From Clostridium uliginosum (GTDB taxonomy: Bacteria > Bacillota > Clostridia > Clostridiales > Clostridiaceae), in the NCBI RefSeq assembly GCF_900112485.1, contig NZ_FOMG01000017.1, positions 1 through 64,000 of the forward strand: a stretch of 64,000 bases of DNA, written 5' to 3'. How positions within the stretch are numbered: the stretch's first letter is position 1; every line of letters begins with the position of its first letter. Under the pieces are notes generated by a model. It worked only from the letters and a program-made list of their open reading frames with translations, ran no database searches and was not told the origin of the DNA. The position numbers and the translations under genes were made by a program. Shown one piece after another: positions 1 through 8,979 of this stretch.

Positions 1-269
1 CTTATGTGATGTATTTGTTGTTTTTAGCGAAATCATTATATCACAAAGGAATGGCTTATTTATTTTTTACAATTTTTGTTTACTCAACAACCTATTTATA
101 TATAAGTTTTAATTAATAAAATTCACTATTTTCAAAGTTATCTTATTTACATTACTAAAAAATACACAGTAAATTTAAATGAATAAACTTTTTTAGAACA
201 TATATATAAATTTTCAAAAAGAGCAATGTGAAAAATTTACACTATCTATTATCTAAGGAGTGTAGTGAT

Positions 270-2570
270 ATGAAACAATATGGATTTATATATGATAATT
301 TTGAAAAAATGCAATCTTTTATTTATAGTAAGAATATTAATAAGAACGAGAATGTACTTATTCAAGTTTTCACAGGTGTAGTTGAAATAGGATTCATTAA
401 AAGCATTATTGATGAGCTACTGTTTATATTGCCACAAGCAGAAATTGTAGGTACAACAACTGCTGGTGAAATATATAAAGAAAATACGTTAAACAATAGC
501 ACTATAATATCTTTTACTATTTTTGAAAAAACGAAAATTAAATCAAAGCTTTTAAATAATAATAATAATGATAATGAATATAAATTAGGTATAAATATTG
601 TGGAAGAATTAGTAGAAAATGATACAAAAGTTATTATCTTATTTGCAGATGGATTATTAACAAATAGTTGGAATATTATTAAGGGGATACAATCAGCTAA
701 TAGTAACATTATTGTTTGTGGTGGTAAAGCCGGTGATAATGGCTATTTAAAAGAAACATTTGTATTTACTAAGGAAGGTATTACTAAAAATGGTATAGCC
801 GCTGTTTCACTTACTGGAAAACAATTAAATGTTATAACAGATTATAGTTTTGGTTGGTCACCTATTGGAAAATTAATGACTATTACTAAAGCATCAAAGA
901 ATAAGATTTATACAATAGATAATGTTAAAGCTGTTGATATTTATAAAAAATATCTTGGAGCTGAAGTAGCTAAACAGCTACCTATGTCTGCAACTGAATT
1001 CCCATTAATAACAAGAAAAAATGGTGTTGAAATGGCAAAAGTGGCTTATAGTTGTAATGATGATGGATCATTGAATTTTTTGAGCAACGTTGAAGTCAAC
1101 GATAAAGTTCAGTTTGGCTATGGAAATGTAAATATATTAATAAATAATTCGCTAGAAATAGCTAATAGATTAAAAAGAAGAAATGTTGAAGCAATTTTTA
1201 TTTATTCATGTTCAGCAAGAAAATCTTTTATGCAAGATAAAATTAATCTTGAGATGAATCATCTAAATAACGTTGCATCAACTTTTGGATTCTTTACTTA
1301 TGGTGAATTTTTTACAATTAATAATTCATATAAACTACTAAATGTAACAATGACAATACTAGCACTTTATGAAGGAAAACAAAATTTAAATAATAGCGAA
1401 CTTATATTAACTAAAAATGAAAGTCCAACGAAAAGTTTTTTTGAAGGAAAGGATCTAGGCGTAATTAAAGTATTTACAAATCTTGTAAATCAAGCTACGA
1501 AAGAATTACAACAAACAAATGAAATGTTAGAATCACAAAAATATAAACTTGAGCAAATGAATGATATAACAAAGTCTATTCTTCAAATAAATAGTGAAAT
1601 GATATCTTCAGGTGAATTTGATGTGTTAATTCAAAGAATACTTGATAAGGTATTTGACATAATTCCTAATGCTAAGATGGGAAGTATTTTAATCGAGAAA
1701 AATAATAAATTATATTACAAGGCTACAAAGGGATATAATTTAGATACAATAAAAGGTATAACATATAACTTTAAAGATACATATAAATGTAACTTAAATT
1801 CTATTGAGGAGTTATTTAATCCTAAAATTTTTACAAATCTAGAAAAGAATCTATTTCATAAAGAAGCTAAATATAATTCTTGGAAAAACCTTGTATATGA
1901 GACTCCACGAGAACTTTTAACTTGTGGTATTGGAATTGATGGTGAAGTTCTTGGATTTATAAATATATACAATACAAATAAAGATATGGATTTTAGTGAA
2001 GGAGATAAAATTTTACTCAAATATATATGTTATGATATCGCTATAGCTTTTAAAAATTTTAAATTATTAGAAAATATCTTGTATATGTCTAGATATGACA
2101 GTTTAACGGGATTATATAACAGACATTCTTTTAAAGAAATATTAAGTAAAAGTTTAGATAAAGCAAAGCTTTCAAAAGAGATTTTTGTTATATGTATGAT
2201 AGATTTAAATGATTTAAAAATTATTAATGATACTTATGGTCATGATGCAGGAGATAAAATTTTAAAGAAATTTACAAATACCTTGAAAATAGAAACTGGT
2301 AAGAATGATATTTTAGGAAGAATTGGAGGAGATGAATTTATAGGGCTATTCATTAATAAAAATAAGAATGAAGTTATGGAGATTATGAGTAAGATTTGTA
2401 TTGTTCTTGAAAATTCTCCTTTAGATTTTAATGGAGACAAAAAATATATTAAATTTGCATATGGATTATCTGAATTTCCAAATGATTCAGATGATATTAA
2501 TGAACTTCTAAAACTAGCAGATAAAAGAATGTATGAAAAAAAGAGAATAATGAAGGAAAATCAGAAATAA
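270..2570 (+). CDS. FIST sensor - GAF - GGDEF diguanylate cyclase
   Basis: Probable signalling enzyme making cyclic di-GMP from two GTP in response to a small ligand. The order is FIST_N (about residues 15-190), FIST_C (about 220-370), a short coiled linker (about 400-440), a GAF-like domain (about 445-600) and a GGDEF domain (about 610-766). The GGDEF motif itself is intact at residues 686-690, preceded by the usual DSLTGLYNR signature. The inhibitory RxxD site expected nine residues upstream reads GKND, so product inhibition through that site is unlikely. An upstream GTG at 228 is open, but the AAGGAG at 255-260 sits nine bases before the ATG at 270, so I start there (766 residues). No membrane segment is seen, so it is probably cytosolic. 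It stands alone and is followed by terminator-like hairpins. Confidence 0.88.
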   Translation: MKQYGFIYDNFEKMQSFIYSKNINKNENVLIQVFTGVVEIGFIKSIIDELLFILPQAEIVGTTTAGEIYKENTLNNSTIISFTIFEKTKIKSKLLNNNNNDNEYKLGINIVEELVENDTKVIILFADGLLTNSWNIIKGIQSANSNIIVCGGKAGDNGYLKETFVFTKEGITKNGIAAVSLTGKQLNVITDYSFGWSPIGKLMTITKASKNKIYTIDNVKAVDIYKKYLGAEVAKQLPMSATEFPLITRKNGVEMAKVAYSCNDDGSLNFLSNVEVNDKVQFGYGNVNILINNSLEIANRLKRRNVEAIFIYSCSARKSFMQDKINLEMNHLNNVASTFGFFTYGEFFTINNSYKLLNVTMTILALYEGKQNLNNSELILTKNESPTKSFFEGKDLGVIKVFTNLVNQATKELQQTNEMLESQKYKLEQMNDITKSILQINSEMISSGEFDVLIQRILDKVFDIIPNAKMGSILIEKNNKLYYKATKGYNLDTIKGITYNFKDTYKCNLNSIEELFNPKIFTNLEKNLFHKEAKYNSWKNLVYETPRELLTCGIGIDGEVLGFINIYNTNKDMDFSEGDKILLKYICYDIAIAFKNFKLLENILYMSRYDSLTGLYNRHSFKEILSKSLDKAKLSKEIFVICMIDLNDLKIINDTYGHDAGDKILKKFTNTLKIETGKNDILGRIGGDEFIGLFINKNKNEVMEIMSKICIVLENSPLDFNGDKKYIKFAYGLSEFPNDSDDINELLKLADKRMYEKKRIMKENQK

Positions 2571-2605
2571 AACAATTTTAAATTCTGAGCTATTGAAATA
2601 ATAAA

Positions 2606-2662
2606 CTAAAATATCATATTATTCAGAAATGAATTTATTATATTTTTTATTGCATAATATTA
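2606..2662. terminator. D-family hairpin repeat, copy 1
   Basis: AT-rich stem around ATTCAGAAATGAAT ending in a T run. It recurs near 3785, 5357, 6373, 10507 and 17083, usually just after a gene. Probably a rho-independent terminator that is also a dispersed repeat. Confidence 0.6.
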
Positions 2663-2785
2663 ATAAACGATGATGAACTATAATCAAAAGTACAATAAAG
2701 AAGACACTATCTAAAATGTCTTTTAAGAAATAAATACTTATTATAAAAATGACTTATTGGGGAAGGATTTTCTTTTAAAAAGCAC

Positions 2786-2825
2786 AAAGAGCAGTATTAG
2801 ATATTTATCTTTTACTGCTCTTTTT
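2786..2825. terminator. Bidirectional terminator
   Basis: The arms AAAGAGCAGTA (2786-2796) and TACTGCTCTTT (2813-2823) pair perfectly, with T runs on both strands. It lies between the rightward cyclase gene and the leftward gene at 2938. Confidence 0.8.
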
Positions 2826-2937
2826 ATGATGTGACAGCATGGACACATCAGTCTATTTAATAATAATTTTTTGATAAAAGTGCATGTTTTAATATAGTGT
2901 TGAAACATGATGAAAATTCGAATTAATACTTGCTAAT

Positions 2938-3438
2938 TTAAAAAGAAGAAATTTCATCATTTAATTTTTTTACCCAGGTTTTTCGATTGGTAACAACGAA
3001 TTTTTCAATAATACCACCACTAATTACAATTTGTAGACCATTAGGAATTAATCCAAGGGTAGATACAGTTTTTACTTCAATTATTTGTTCTAAAGGAATC
3101 ATAGTTTCATGTTTCTGAACATTAAAAGCATGAGACTTAAAAATAAGTTCTTGCGAAGTTAAATAAAGCCATCCACCAACTCCTTCTGCACCTTTAAAGT
3201 GATTAGCTCCTCCGTCCATAATAACTTTTTTACCATTAGTTACCTCTGAACTAATTTTCTTAAATTTTTTCTTTTGAATTTCAACAAAAGCACTAAGTAT
3301 TAAACCAAATAAAAGTCCTGAAATAACTCCTGAAGCAATGCCACCATAAATACTTTTGGATATGCCAAAAAATAATCCCATTATTATTCCAAATGGAATT
3401 CCAGCAGAAAAAAATGTTTTATAAAAATCCTTGTTCAT
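2938..3438 (-). CDS. Small membrane protein with GRAM/PH-like domain
   Basis: 166 residues. Two hydrophobic segments (about residues 8-26 and 32-51, rich in Gly and Phe) are followed by a soluble part. That part has the pattern seen in bacterial GRAM/PH-like domains: 'GVGGWLYLTSQELIFKSHAF', then a beta-rich stretch and a final helix 'KTWVKKLNDEI'. The fold suggests a membrane-anchored domain facing the cytoplasm; the ligand is unknown. The ATG at 3438 is preceded on the minus strand by AGGTGAGGTA, a good ribosome site. It is a single gene with a terminator on its left. The domain call rests on pattern recognition only. Confidence 0.7.
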   Translation of the reverse strand: MNKDFYKTFFSAGIPFGIIMGLFFGISKSIYGGIASGVISGLLFGLILSAFVEIQKKKFKKISSEVTNGKKVIMDGGANHFKGAEGVGGWLYLTSQELIFKSHAFNVQKHETMIPLEQIIEVKTVSTLGLIPNGLQIVISGGIIEKFVVTNRKTWVKKLNDEISSF

Positions 3439-3586
3439 ATTTTAATACCTCACCTATTTAAAATTAATTAAACACTATAAAACTCTGGTTAATTAAATTA
3501 TAGTTTTATATTGAATTTATTATAGCATACTTTATAATGGTAATATAATGAAGCAATTATAATCTGTAAATATGAGGTGAAGATTT

Positions 3587-3691
3587 ATGATAATTAGATC
3601 AGCAACCACTATATATTTTTCACCAACAGGTACAACTAAAAAGCTAGAAAAATCATCTATAGACCAAAGTTTATTGTATCTAAAATGTTAA
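3587..3691 (+). pseudogene. 5' remnant of an EFR1-like flavodoxin/ferredoxin gene
   Basis: A GAGGTGA ribosome site (3574-3580) precedes an ATG that opens a 34-codon frame containing 'TIYFSPTGTTKKLEKS'. 'YFSPTGTTKK' is the FMN phosphate-binding start of EFR1-type flavodoxin-ferredoxin proteins, normally about 250 residues. The frame stops at 3691 and no ferredoxin cysteines follow, so this looks like a start left behind by a deletion. Seen: frame and motif. Inferred: the parent family. Confidence 0.55.
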
Positions 3692-3784
3692 AAGTGAAAA
3701 ACAAAGTCAAAAAAACTCCAAAAATATTTTTGGAGTGATAGAATATATTCTTATATAATCTAGTAGTAAAAATAAGTAATAACT

Positions 3785-3842
3785 TAAAATATTATATTAT
3801 TCAGAAATGAATTTGTGATATTTTTTTGATTAATAATACTTG
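3785..3842. repeat. D-family hairpin repeat, copy 2
   Basis: The same ATTCAGAAATGAAT core and T run as the copy at 2606. The next 30 bases resemble those after the copy at 6373 (GGATAA.TATTTAATAAAT), so the conserved unit is longer than the hairpin. Confidence 0.6.
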
Positions 3843-3915
3843 AAATGGGATAATTATTTAATAAATAGGCTATGTTTTAAAAGCGTTAAAATTAAATAAT
3901 GGAATAATTACACAT

Positions 3916-4434
3916 ATGCACTCAGACCATGTAGGTTCTTTAGGAAGTTTTGTAGGATATTGTTATTGGAAATCAAAAATAACATCAAATATATATTTTT
4001 ATGAAAAAGAAAAAGTAGGAAAGTTTTTAGAGCTAACTGGTGCAATTGAAGGTGAGAGTTTCATTTTGCATAATACAAATAATAAACGAATTGATTCTTT
4101 AGAGTTAACGTTAAGTTCTTATCTAACTGAACATGCAAAAACTGTAAATACATATTCCTTCATATTAAAATTTGATAAAGAAAATGATATTTTTTATAGT
4201 GGAGATACATGTAAAACTAATATTGATGTAATTCCATTTTTAAAAGATGGAAATATTATTTATCATGATACTTGTTTAAATGATTGTGAAGGAAATGTCC
4301 ACACATCATTAAGAGTATTAAGTGAAACTGTTCCAAAAGAATATAGAAAACAAGTTTACTGCATTCATATTGATGGAGAAAATTTTGCACAGGAAGCTGA
4401 AAAACAGGGATTTAATGTTGCTCAAGTAATATGA
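3916..4434 (+). pseudogene. 5'-truncated copy of the MBL-fold gene at 16085
   Basis: The 172 residues match residues 62-233 of the full-length protein at 16085-16786; I count nine differences by eye. The match begins near AATTACACATATGCAC. Upstream, the first about 60 codons are missing, and the sequence is instead a fragment resembling a family A repeat end (GCTATGTTTTAAAAGCG near 3870). The frame is open from 3865, but it has no ATG, GTG or TTG before 3916 and no ribosome site. The metal motif survives (THMHSDH if read from upstream), but the N-terminal beta strands are lost. The duplication continues downstream of the stop to a shared GTCACAAGAGTAA. Confidence 0.85.
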
Positions 4435-4472
4435 TTTTGAGTTGGGTGGAAAGTGTTTCTTTAATAAATAAT

Positions 4473-4523
4473 ATTCTTTAAAAATTGAATTATATTATAT
4501 TGTAAAAATATGATATAATTGAG
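4473..4523 (+). promoter_or_regulatory. Recurring extended -10 promoter-like block, copy 1
   Basis: TTGAAT-like sequence followed by an AT-rich stretch and TGATATAAT (TG at 4511, TATAAT at 4514-4519), an extended -10. The same block recurs near 6461, 11488, 13341, 15984 and 16815. It lies 160 bp upstream of the HAD gene. Confidence 0.5.
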
Positions 4524-4567
4524 ATATATTTGTGTGAATTAGTCACAAGAGTAATTATTTGAGTACT

Positions 4568-4641
4568 AAGGCACATTTAAAAAAATAATAGACCAATTAT
4601 ACGACGCATCTTTGGTCTATTATTTTCTTTGATGTGCCTAA
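4568..4641. repeat. Family B palindromic element
   Basis: Ends AAGGCACATTTAAAAAAAT and ATTTTCTTTGATGTGCCTA are inverted repeats around TAGACCA...TGGTCTA. It lies between the promoter-like block at 4473 and the HAD start, so a terminator activity here would affect that gene. Confidence 0.75.
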
Positions 4642-4678
4642 ATCATGTAACTATTTATTTTAATTATGGAGGATAATA

Positions 4679-5302
4679 ATGTATAACTATATTATATTTG
4701 ATATTGATGGCACAATTTTAGATACTGAAATTGCAGTTCTTTCATCACTTCAAAAATTATTGAATGAAGAACTTAATAAAAATTTTAGTTTCGAAGAATT
4801 AAGGTTTGCTTTAGGTATTCCTGGGGAAGTAACATTAAATAAACTTGGAATAACTAATCTTTTAGAGTCCAATGAGAAATGGAATAAATATTTAAAAGAA
4901 TATTTTCATCATGTAAAAATTTTTGATGATATTAAAGATACTTTAGATAGGTTAAAAGAAATGGGAATTTCAACAGGTATAGTAACTTCAAAGACTAAAG
5001 AAGAATTCATAAATGATTTTGTACCTTTTGAATTAATTAATTACTTCAATTTAGTAGTTTGTGCAGATGATACAGAAAAACATAAGCCTAATCCAGAGCC
5101 TATTCTAAAATTTATTGAATTGTCAGGGGCAGATAAATCAAAAACTATATATATTGGCGATACTAAATATGATATGGATTGCGCATTTAGTGCTGGTATA
5201 GATTTTGCATTAGCTTTATGGGGTGCTAAATCATCAATAGGAATTAATGCAAATTATATTTTAGAAAATCCTAAACAAATATTAGAACTTACAAAAGCTT
5301 AA
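4679..5302 (+). CDS. HAD-superfamily phosphatase (phosphoglycolate phosphatase-like)
   Basis: 207 residues with HAD motif I 'FDIDGTILDTE' near residue 6, where the first Asp is the nucleophile. Motif II Ser/Thr is in 'TGIVTSKT', motif III Lys in 'HKPNPEP', and motif IV is 'IYIGDTKYDM'. A helical cap between motifs I and II makes it subfamily IA, like Gph, PpaX and YjjG. The substrate cannot be read from the sequence. The start has GGAGG ten bases upstream. It stands alone between palindromic repeats and is probably a cytosolic house-cleaning phosphatase. Confidence 0.88.
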   Translation: MYNYIIFDIDGTILDTEIAVLSSLQKLLNEELNKNFSFEELRFALGIPGEVTLNKLGITNLLESNEKWNKYLKEYFHHVKIFDDIKDTLDRLKEMGISTGIVTSKTKEEFINDFVPFELINYFNLVVCADDTEKHKPNPEPILKFIELSGADKSKTIYIGDTKYDMDCAFSAGIDFALALWGAKSSIGINANYILENPKQILELTKA

Positions 5303-5356
5303 GTTGTTAAGTTCTTATAGATATAGAAGGATTAGTAGTTAAAATTAAATATGAAA

Positions 5357-5412
5357 AATAACTGATTAGAATACTGTATTATTCAGAAGATGAATTTGCA
5401 GTATTTTTTGTT
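5357..5412. terminator. D-family hairpin repeat, copy 3
   Basis: ATACTGTATTATTCAGAAGA, then TGCAGTATTTTTTG; a stem with a T run 55 bases after the HAD stop. Probable terminator. Confidence 0.65.
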
Positions 5413-5612
5413 GCAAGTATCTATTTAAAAATTGGAAGATAAAAATTATATATTCTATATTTTAAATGTGTTAAAAAGAGGACAATTAAGTAATTATAAG
5501 GAAACAACTAATAATATTTAAAAAGGTACTTTTATTTTTTTACCAAGATGATTAAATATTTATACTAAGATATCTTTTTATTAAAGATAAAATTTAAGGG
5601 GGGATGCTTGAA

Positions 5613-6338
5613 ATGTTATCAGAAAAATCATTGAACTTAAAAAATATTTATAAAAATAGAATAATTAACATTATGCTTATTATCATTATGATTACAATTT
5701 TTTGCAACTATTTTGTAGGATGTGATACTAAAAATACAAATAATACTACTACAAATGAACCTATAGAAGAAATTAAAGAATCACAAAAAGTAAATAACAA
5801 TACCATGAAGGAAACTATAGGAGAAATTAAAGAATTACAATATGGAGCATTTACAGAAATAGCATATGCTTCAAAAGATAGAGTGATTTTTTATGGACCT
5901 ATTGGTTTGATTGTGTATGATATCCTAAATCAAGAAATTTATAGAGCAATAAATTTAGAATCAATTAATATGAATCATATTCAAGGTGATGAAGTTACTA
6001 TATTTAAGGTAAAAGACAATGGAAGTCAAATATTAATGTATAATGATTCTGACCATAAAAATAGATACTTATATGATATAGAAAATGATACATTAGAAAA
6101 AACTGATAATAAGGATTTTACAGATGAATATGAAGGAGTGAAATATTTTGACAATGATTATTTAAAAAATCATGAAGATATGGTAACTGCTTCTAATTAT
6201 GCTTATATAGATAAGAGTAGTATTTGTTACTTGATTTTGCCTAAGGAAGATGAGGGCACAAAAGGAATATCACATCTGCAAATTCTTATATTAAATAAAG
6301 ATACAAATAAAGAGGAAATGTATACTGTTTTCAGTTGA
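5613..6338 (+). CDS. Putative lipoprotein of unknown function
   Basis: 241 residues. A basic start (KNIYKNR) leads into a hydrophobic segment 'IIMITIFCNYFVGC', where Cys at about residue 34 could be lipidated (FVGC is a slightly atypical lipobox). A Thr/Asn/Glu-rich linker containing a repeated 'IGEIKE.Q' motif follows. The rest is beta-rich, with strands such as 'RVIFYGPIGLIVYDI' and 'RYLYDIENDTLEKTD' that could be blades of a propeller-like domain. The run of G at 5598-5603 is nine bases before the ATG at 5613, so I prefer it to the ATG at 5604. No family was recognised. D hairpins flank it. Confidence 0.7.
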   Translation: MLSEKSLNLKNIYKNRIINIMLIIIMITIFCNYFVGCDTKNTNNTTTNEPIEEIKESQKVNNNTMKETIGEIKELQYGAFTEIAYASKDRVIFYGPIGLIVYDILNQEIYRAINLESINMNHIQGDEVTIFKVKDNGSQILMYNDSDHKNRYLYDIENDTLEKTDNKDFTDEYEGVKYFDNDYLKNHEDMVTASNYAYIDKSSICYLILPKEDEGTKGISHLQILILNKDTNKEEMYTVFS

Positions 6339-6372
6339 TTTATATTTTTATATTATTCTGTATTTATAAATT

Positions 6373-6425
6373 TAAATATCACATTATTCAGGAATGAGTA
6401 TAGGGTATTTTTGCTTTGCAATACT
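6373..6425. terminator. D-family hairpin repeat, copy 4
   Basis: AAATATCACATTATTCAGGA followed by GGGTATTTTTGC, then TTGCAATACTT as in other copies. It lies 35 bases after the lipoprotein stop and is followed directly by the promoter-like block at 6461. Confidence 0.55.
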
Positions 6426-6460
6426 TAGGCAATAGGATAACTATTTAATAAATGCTGTTT

Positions 6461-6505
6461 TTAGAATTTGAATAATATAGCATTTGGAGATATGTTACAA
6501 TATGG
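6461..6505 (+). promoter_or_regulatory. Recurring extended -10 promoter-like block, copy 2
   Basis: TTTGAATAATATAGCATTT, then TATGTTACAAT (TG at 6493, TACAAT at 6496-6501). It lies about 80 bp upstream of the GNAT start at 6584. Confidence 0.5.
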
Positions 6506-6583
6506 GTATATCTGCAAAGATTACATCAAAAGAGCAAAAATTTAGTAGTATTGTGTTGTTAAAAAAATTTTTGAGGTGAAAAT

Positions 6584-7075
6584 ATGAATATAAGAAAAGC
6601 TAACTTAAAAGATTCAGAAAAATTTTTAGATATGTTAAAACAATTAGATAAAGAAATAAAATATATGTTATTTGAACCAGGTGAAAGAACAGCAACAGTT
6701 GAAAAAATAAAAGATAGAATTAATATAGATATTTTTAAGCAACTAACATTAATAATAGATGATGGAGAAAGGATAGGCGGATTTTTATCAGCAGAACGAG
6801 GCTATACTAAAAGGATTAGACATAGCGCATATGTGGTTATTGGTTTATTAAAAGATTATAGAGAACAAAAATTAGGTACTAAATTATTTGAAGAAATGGA
6901 AAAATGGGCACTAGAAAATAATATTACAAGATTAGAATTAACTGTAGTAGAATCAAATGAAGTTGGAATTAAATTATATGAAAAAATGGGATTTAAGAAG
7001 GAAGGACTAAAAGAAAGATCTATGATAGTTGATGGAAAATATGTAAATGAATATTATATGGGAAAAGTGCTTTAA
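6584..7075 (+). CDS. GNAT-family N-acetyltransferase
   Basis: 163 residues, the usual length for a single GNAT domain. It transfers acetyl from acetyl-CoA to an unknown amine. The pyrophosphate-binding motif A is 'LLKDYREQKLGTKLFEEMEKWA' with the Q/RxxGxG/A pattern (EQKLGT). Motif B, 'IKLYEKMGFKKEGLKERSM', is typical of RimI/PhnO-like proteins. The ATG has TGAGGTGA eight bases upstream. A remnant of another gene begins two bases after the stop, which suggests a former operon partner. Confidence 0.88.
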   Translation: MNIRKANLKDSEKFLDMLKQLDKEIKYMLFEPGERTATVEKIKDRINIDIFKQLTLIIDDGERIGGFLSAERGYTKRIRHSAYVVIGLLKDYREQKLGTKLFEEMEKWALENNITRLELTVVESNEVGIKLYEKMGFKKEGLKERSMIVDGKYVNEYYMGKVL

Positions 7076-7076
7076 A

Positions 7077-7250
7077 AATTCAGATGATGATATTAAGATT
7101 AAAGAAATACCTGAGGGTAAGTATCTTGTTACTTGTGTTAATGTAAAAGATATATGATACGCATGAAAAATGTTTTCAACTGGTTAAAAATCAGTTCTTA
7201 TAAAGAAGGGAAACACCAATGTTTAGAAATTAAATTATGTGGAGGTAAGG
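7077..7250 (+). pseudogene. Frameshifted remnant of a GyrI-like ligand-binding domain
   Basis: One frame from 7077 reads 'DDIKIKEIPEGKYLVTCVNV' and stops at 7157. A second frame over 7154-7250 reads 'VFNWLKISSYKEGKHQCLEI'. In order these match the two halves of GyrI-like effector-binding domains (IPxGxYxV..., then xWLxxxGYxxGxxxCLEIY) found behind MerR or AraC regulators. There is no start or HTH part, so it is a decayed fragment. It is not an N-terminal extension of the next gene, although its last part is open in that frame. Confidence 0.55.
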
Positions 7251-7255
7251 AAAAA

Positions 7256-7822
7256 ATGAAAACACTAATTATCAGTGGTTCTCCAAGAAAGAATGGAGAC
7301 TCAATGACTTTAGTTAACGAAATGGTAAAATATCTTGATGGGGAAGTACGAGTGATTAACACTTACAATAATAATATTAGTCCTTGTGTAGATTGCAGAT
7401 ATTGTTGGGATAACAAGGGGTGTTGTATTAACGATGAAATGCAAGAAGTATATCAACTCCTTGATGAAGTTGATAATGTAATAATAGCTTCTCCATTATA
7501 TTTTTCTGAACTTACTGGACAACTTTTAAGCCTTGCAAGTAGATTACAGCTATTTTTTGTTTCAAGGTGCATACGAAAAGACAGCGAGTTTAAACAGAAA
7601 AAGAAAAATGGTGTGCTTGTTATTTCAGCAGGCGGGGATACACACGATTATGAGCGTTCATCAAGAACTGCAAATATTATTTTTCACCAAATGAATACAA
7701 CTCCGATTGGTATTGTCAGTACTATACATACTAATGATATACCAGCCAAAGAAGATATTGAGGCTTTAGATAAAGCTAGAGAACTTGCATTGAAATTAAA
7801 TGAGTTACATAGTCTAGCATAA
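7256..7822 (+). CDS. NADPH-dependent FMN reductase / flavodoxin-fold oxidoreductase
   Basis: 188 residues. The N-terminus 'KTLIISGSPRKNGDSMTLV' is the FMN phosphate loop of the NAD(P)H:FMN reductase family. 'CVDCRYCWDNKGCCINDEM' is the Cys-rich segment common in the iron-sulfur-flavoprotein-like group, and 'IIASPLYFSELTG' follows. It probably reduces flavin or quinone-type substrates in the cytosol. The frame is open from 7154, but GGAGG at 7241-7245 points to the ATG at 7256, and the 34 codons before it belong to the GyrI remnant. Confidence 0.85.
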   Translation: MKTLIISGSPRKNGDSMTLVNEMVKYLDGEVRVINTYNNNISPCVDCRYCWDNKGCCINDEMQEVYQLLDEVDNVIIASPLYFSELTGQLLSLASRLQLFFVSRCIRKDSEFKQKKKNGVLVISAGGDTHDYERSSRTANIIFHQMNTTPIGIVSTIHTNDIPAKEDIEALDKARELALKLNELHSLA

Positions 7823-7871
7823 TATATGTTAGTGAATTAGGTGAGTAATAAATATTAATATTTAAATATAA

Positions 7872-7956
7872 GGCTCTGTTTTAGCAGAGTGTTGATATTG
7901 TTATATAAAGCTCATGGACTATGCCAACAATATCAACACTGCTTTAAAACAGAGCC
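7872..7956. repeat. Family A palindromic element (short, 85 bp)
   Basis: GGCTCTGTTTTAGCAGAGTG at the left and CACTGCTTTAAAACAGAGCC at the right are near-perfect inverted repeats. GTTGATATTG and CAATATCAAC lie just inside. Confidence 0.85.
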
Positions 7957-7988
7957 TTGTATAAAATTAATTGATTAATGGGGGTCAT

Positions 7989-8417
7989 ATGGAAAAGTCA
8001 AAAATAAAATTTGATTTAGAAAAATATAAGAAGAAGGTTGCTAATGTAGTAGAACAGAAAAAAATGTTTTCTGTGATGAATCAAACAAAATGGAAAGAAT
8101 TAAGAAATGCTATGATTAATGATTTACCATTTCCACCACCTTATATATGTAAAGATATATTATTTGATGATTTAAAACTACCGGCATTTGACAAGGATGT
8201 AACCTACATAGGAAATTGGGACTATGAAATGTTATATCCTTTTGTTGGTATCCAATGGATAAAAATAAGACCAAGATATCTTAAGCATAGAGGACGCTTA
8301 ATAGATGGAGAATTAATTGATGAAACAGAAGAATTTATTTCGGTATTAAAAAGATATTCAATTCCCTATGAAGAAGAAAATAGAGTTTTTACTATTTATG
8401 GATACAAGGAAATATGA
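7989..8417 (+). CDS. DUF6678-like conserved protein
   Basis: 142 residues, no membrane segment. The motif 'MFSVMNQTKWKELRNAMINDLPFPPPY' followed by 'IGNWDYE', 'IQWIKIRPR' and a C-terminal 'FTIYGYKE' matches my recollection of the DUF6678 family, whose function is unknown. The frame opens with TTG at 7971, but the GGGGG at 7980-7984 sits directly before the ATG at 7989. It lies right after a family A element and is probably a monocistronic accessory gene. Confidence 0.7.
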   Translation: MEKSKIKFDLEKYKKKVANVVEQKKMFSVMNQTKWKELRNAMINDLPFPPPYICKDILFDDLKLPAFDKDVTYIGNWDYEMLYPFVGIQWIKIRPRYLKHRGRLIDGELIDETEEFISVLKRYSIPYEEENRVFTIYGYKEI

Positions 8418-8512
8418 AATATATTAATTTAAGTAAGTATACTTAGAAGATATAATCAGATGTAAAGTTTTATGCTTTTCTAAGCATCCAAAGATATTAA
8501 TTTTATAAATTT

Positions 8513-8803
8513 CTATAATCCCAAAATAGCAGTTGGTAAACTCCACAGAAATACTGGCCAAAACAATAATATAAAATTAAGTACTATTAATAACAGCCCT
8601 AATTTTGTTTTATTTTTAATTAATCCTACCATTGAAAATATTCCACCAATAATTGCAAATATAAATGGTCCGTAATACAATAAAAATCCTTCTAAATGTG
8701 TAGAATGAGTAGGTATTAGTTGAATAAACTCATTTACCAATACAAAAAAGGATACTATTAAAATACCTAAAGAACATTTTGTAAATATGCTTTCTTGTTT
8801 CAT
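8513..8803 (-). CDS. Small integral membrane protein, unknown
   Basis: 96 residues with three hydrophobic segments (about 13-30, 43-60 and 69-90) separated by short polar turns such as 'KNKTK'. That resembles DUF4064/DUF4190-like small membrane proteins, but I cannot assign a family. AAGGAGG stands just upstream of the ATG on the minus strand. It converges with the DUF6678-like gene. Confidence 0.7.
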   Translation of the reverse strand: MKQESIFTKCSLGILIVSFFVLVNEFIQLIPTHSTHLEGFLLYYGPFIFAIIGGIFSMVGLIKNKTKLGLLLIVLNFILLFWPVFLWSLPTAILGL

Positions 8804-8979
8804 ATGCTACCTCCTTAAATTATAATATAAGGTTATTGTTTATTATAACATAATTTACAAAATATATAATAATTAAGTCATAATGGTATAATGAACTAAT
8901 TTACTATGAAGTGAATAATATAATATGTATGGTGTTTACTAATAATTTTAAAGAGATTATTATAAAGCAGGTGTTTGAA

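Noticed and set aside
228-269. Upstream GTG start for the FIST-GGDEF gene
   Set aside because: No ribosome site before 228, whereas AAGGAG nine bases before the ATG at 270 is well placed.
7872-7956. Family A and B palindromes as a possible CRISPR or rRNA/tRNA feature
   Set aside because: Copies are dispersed single palindromes without spacers and do not fold as tRNAs; no array of regularly spaced repeats exists in the window.
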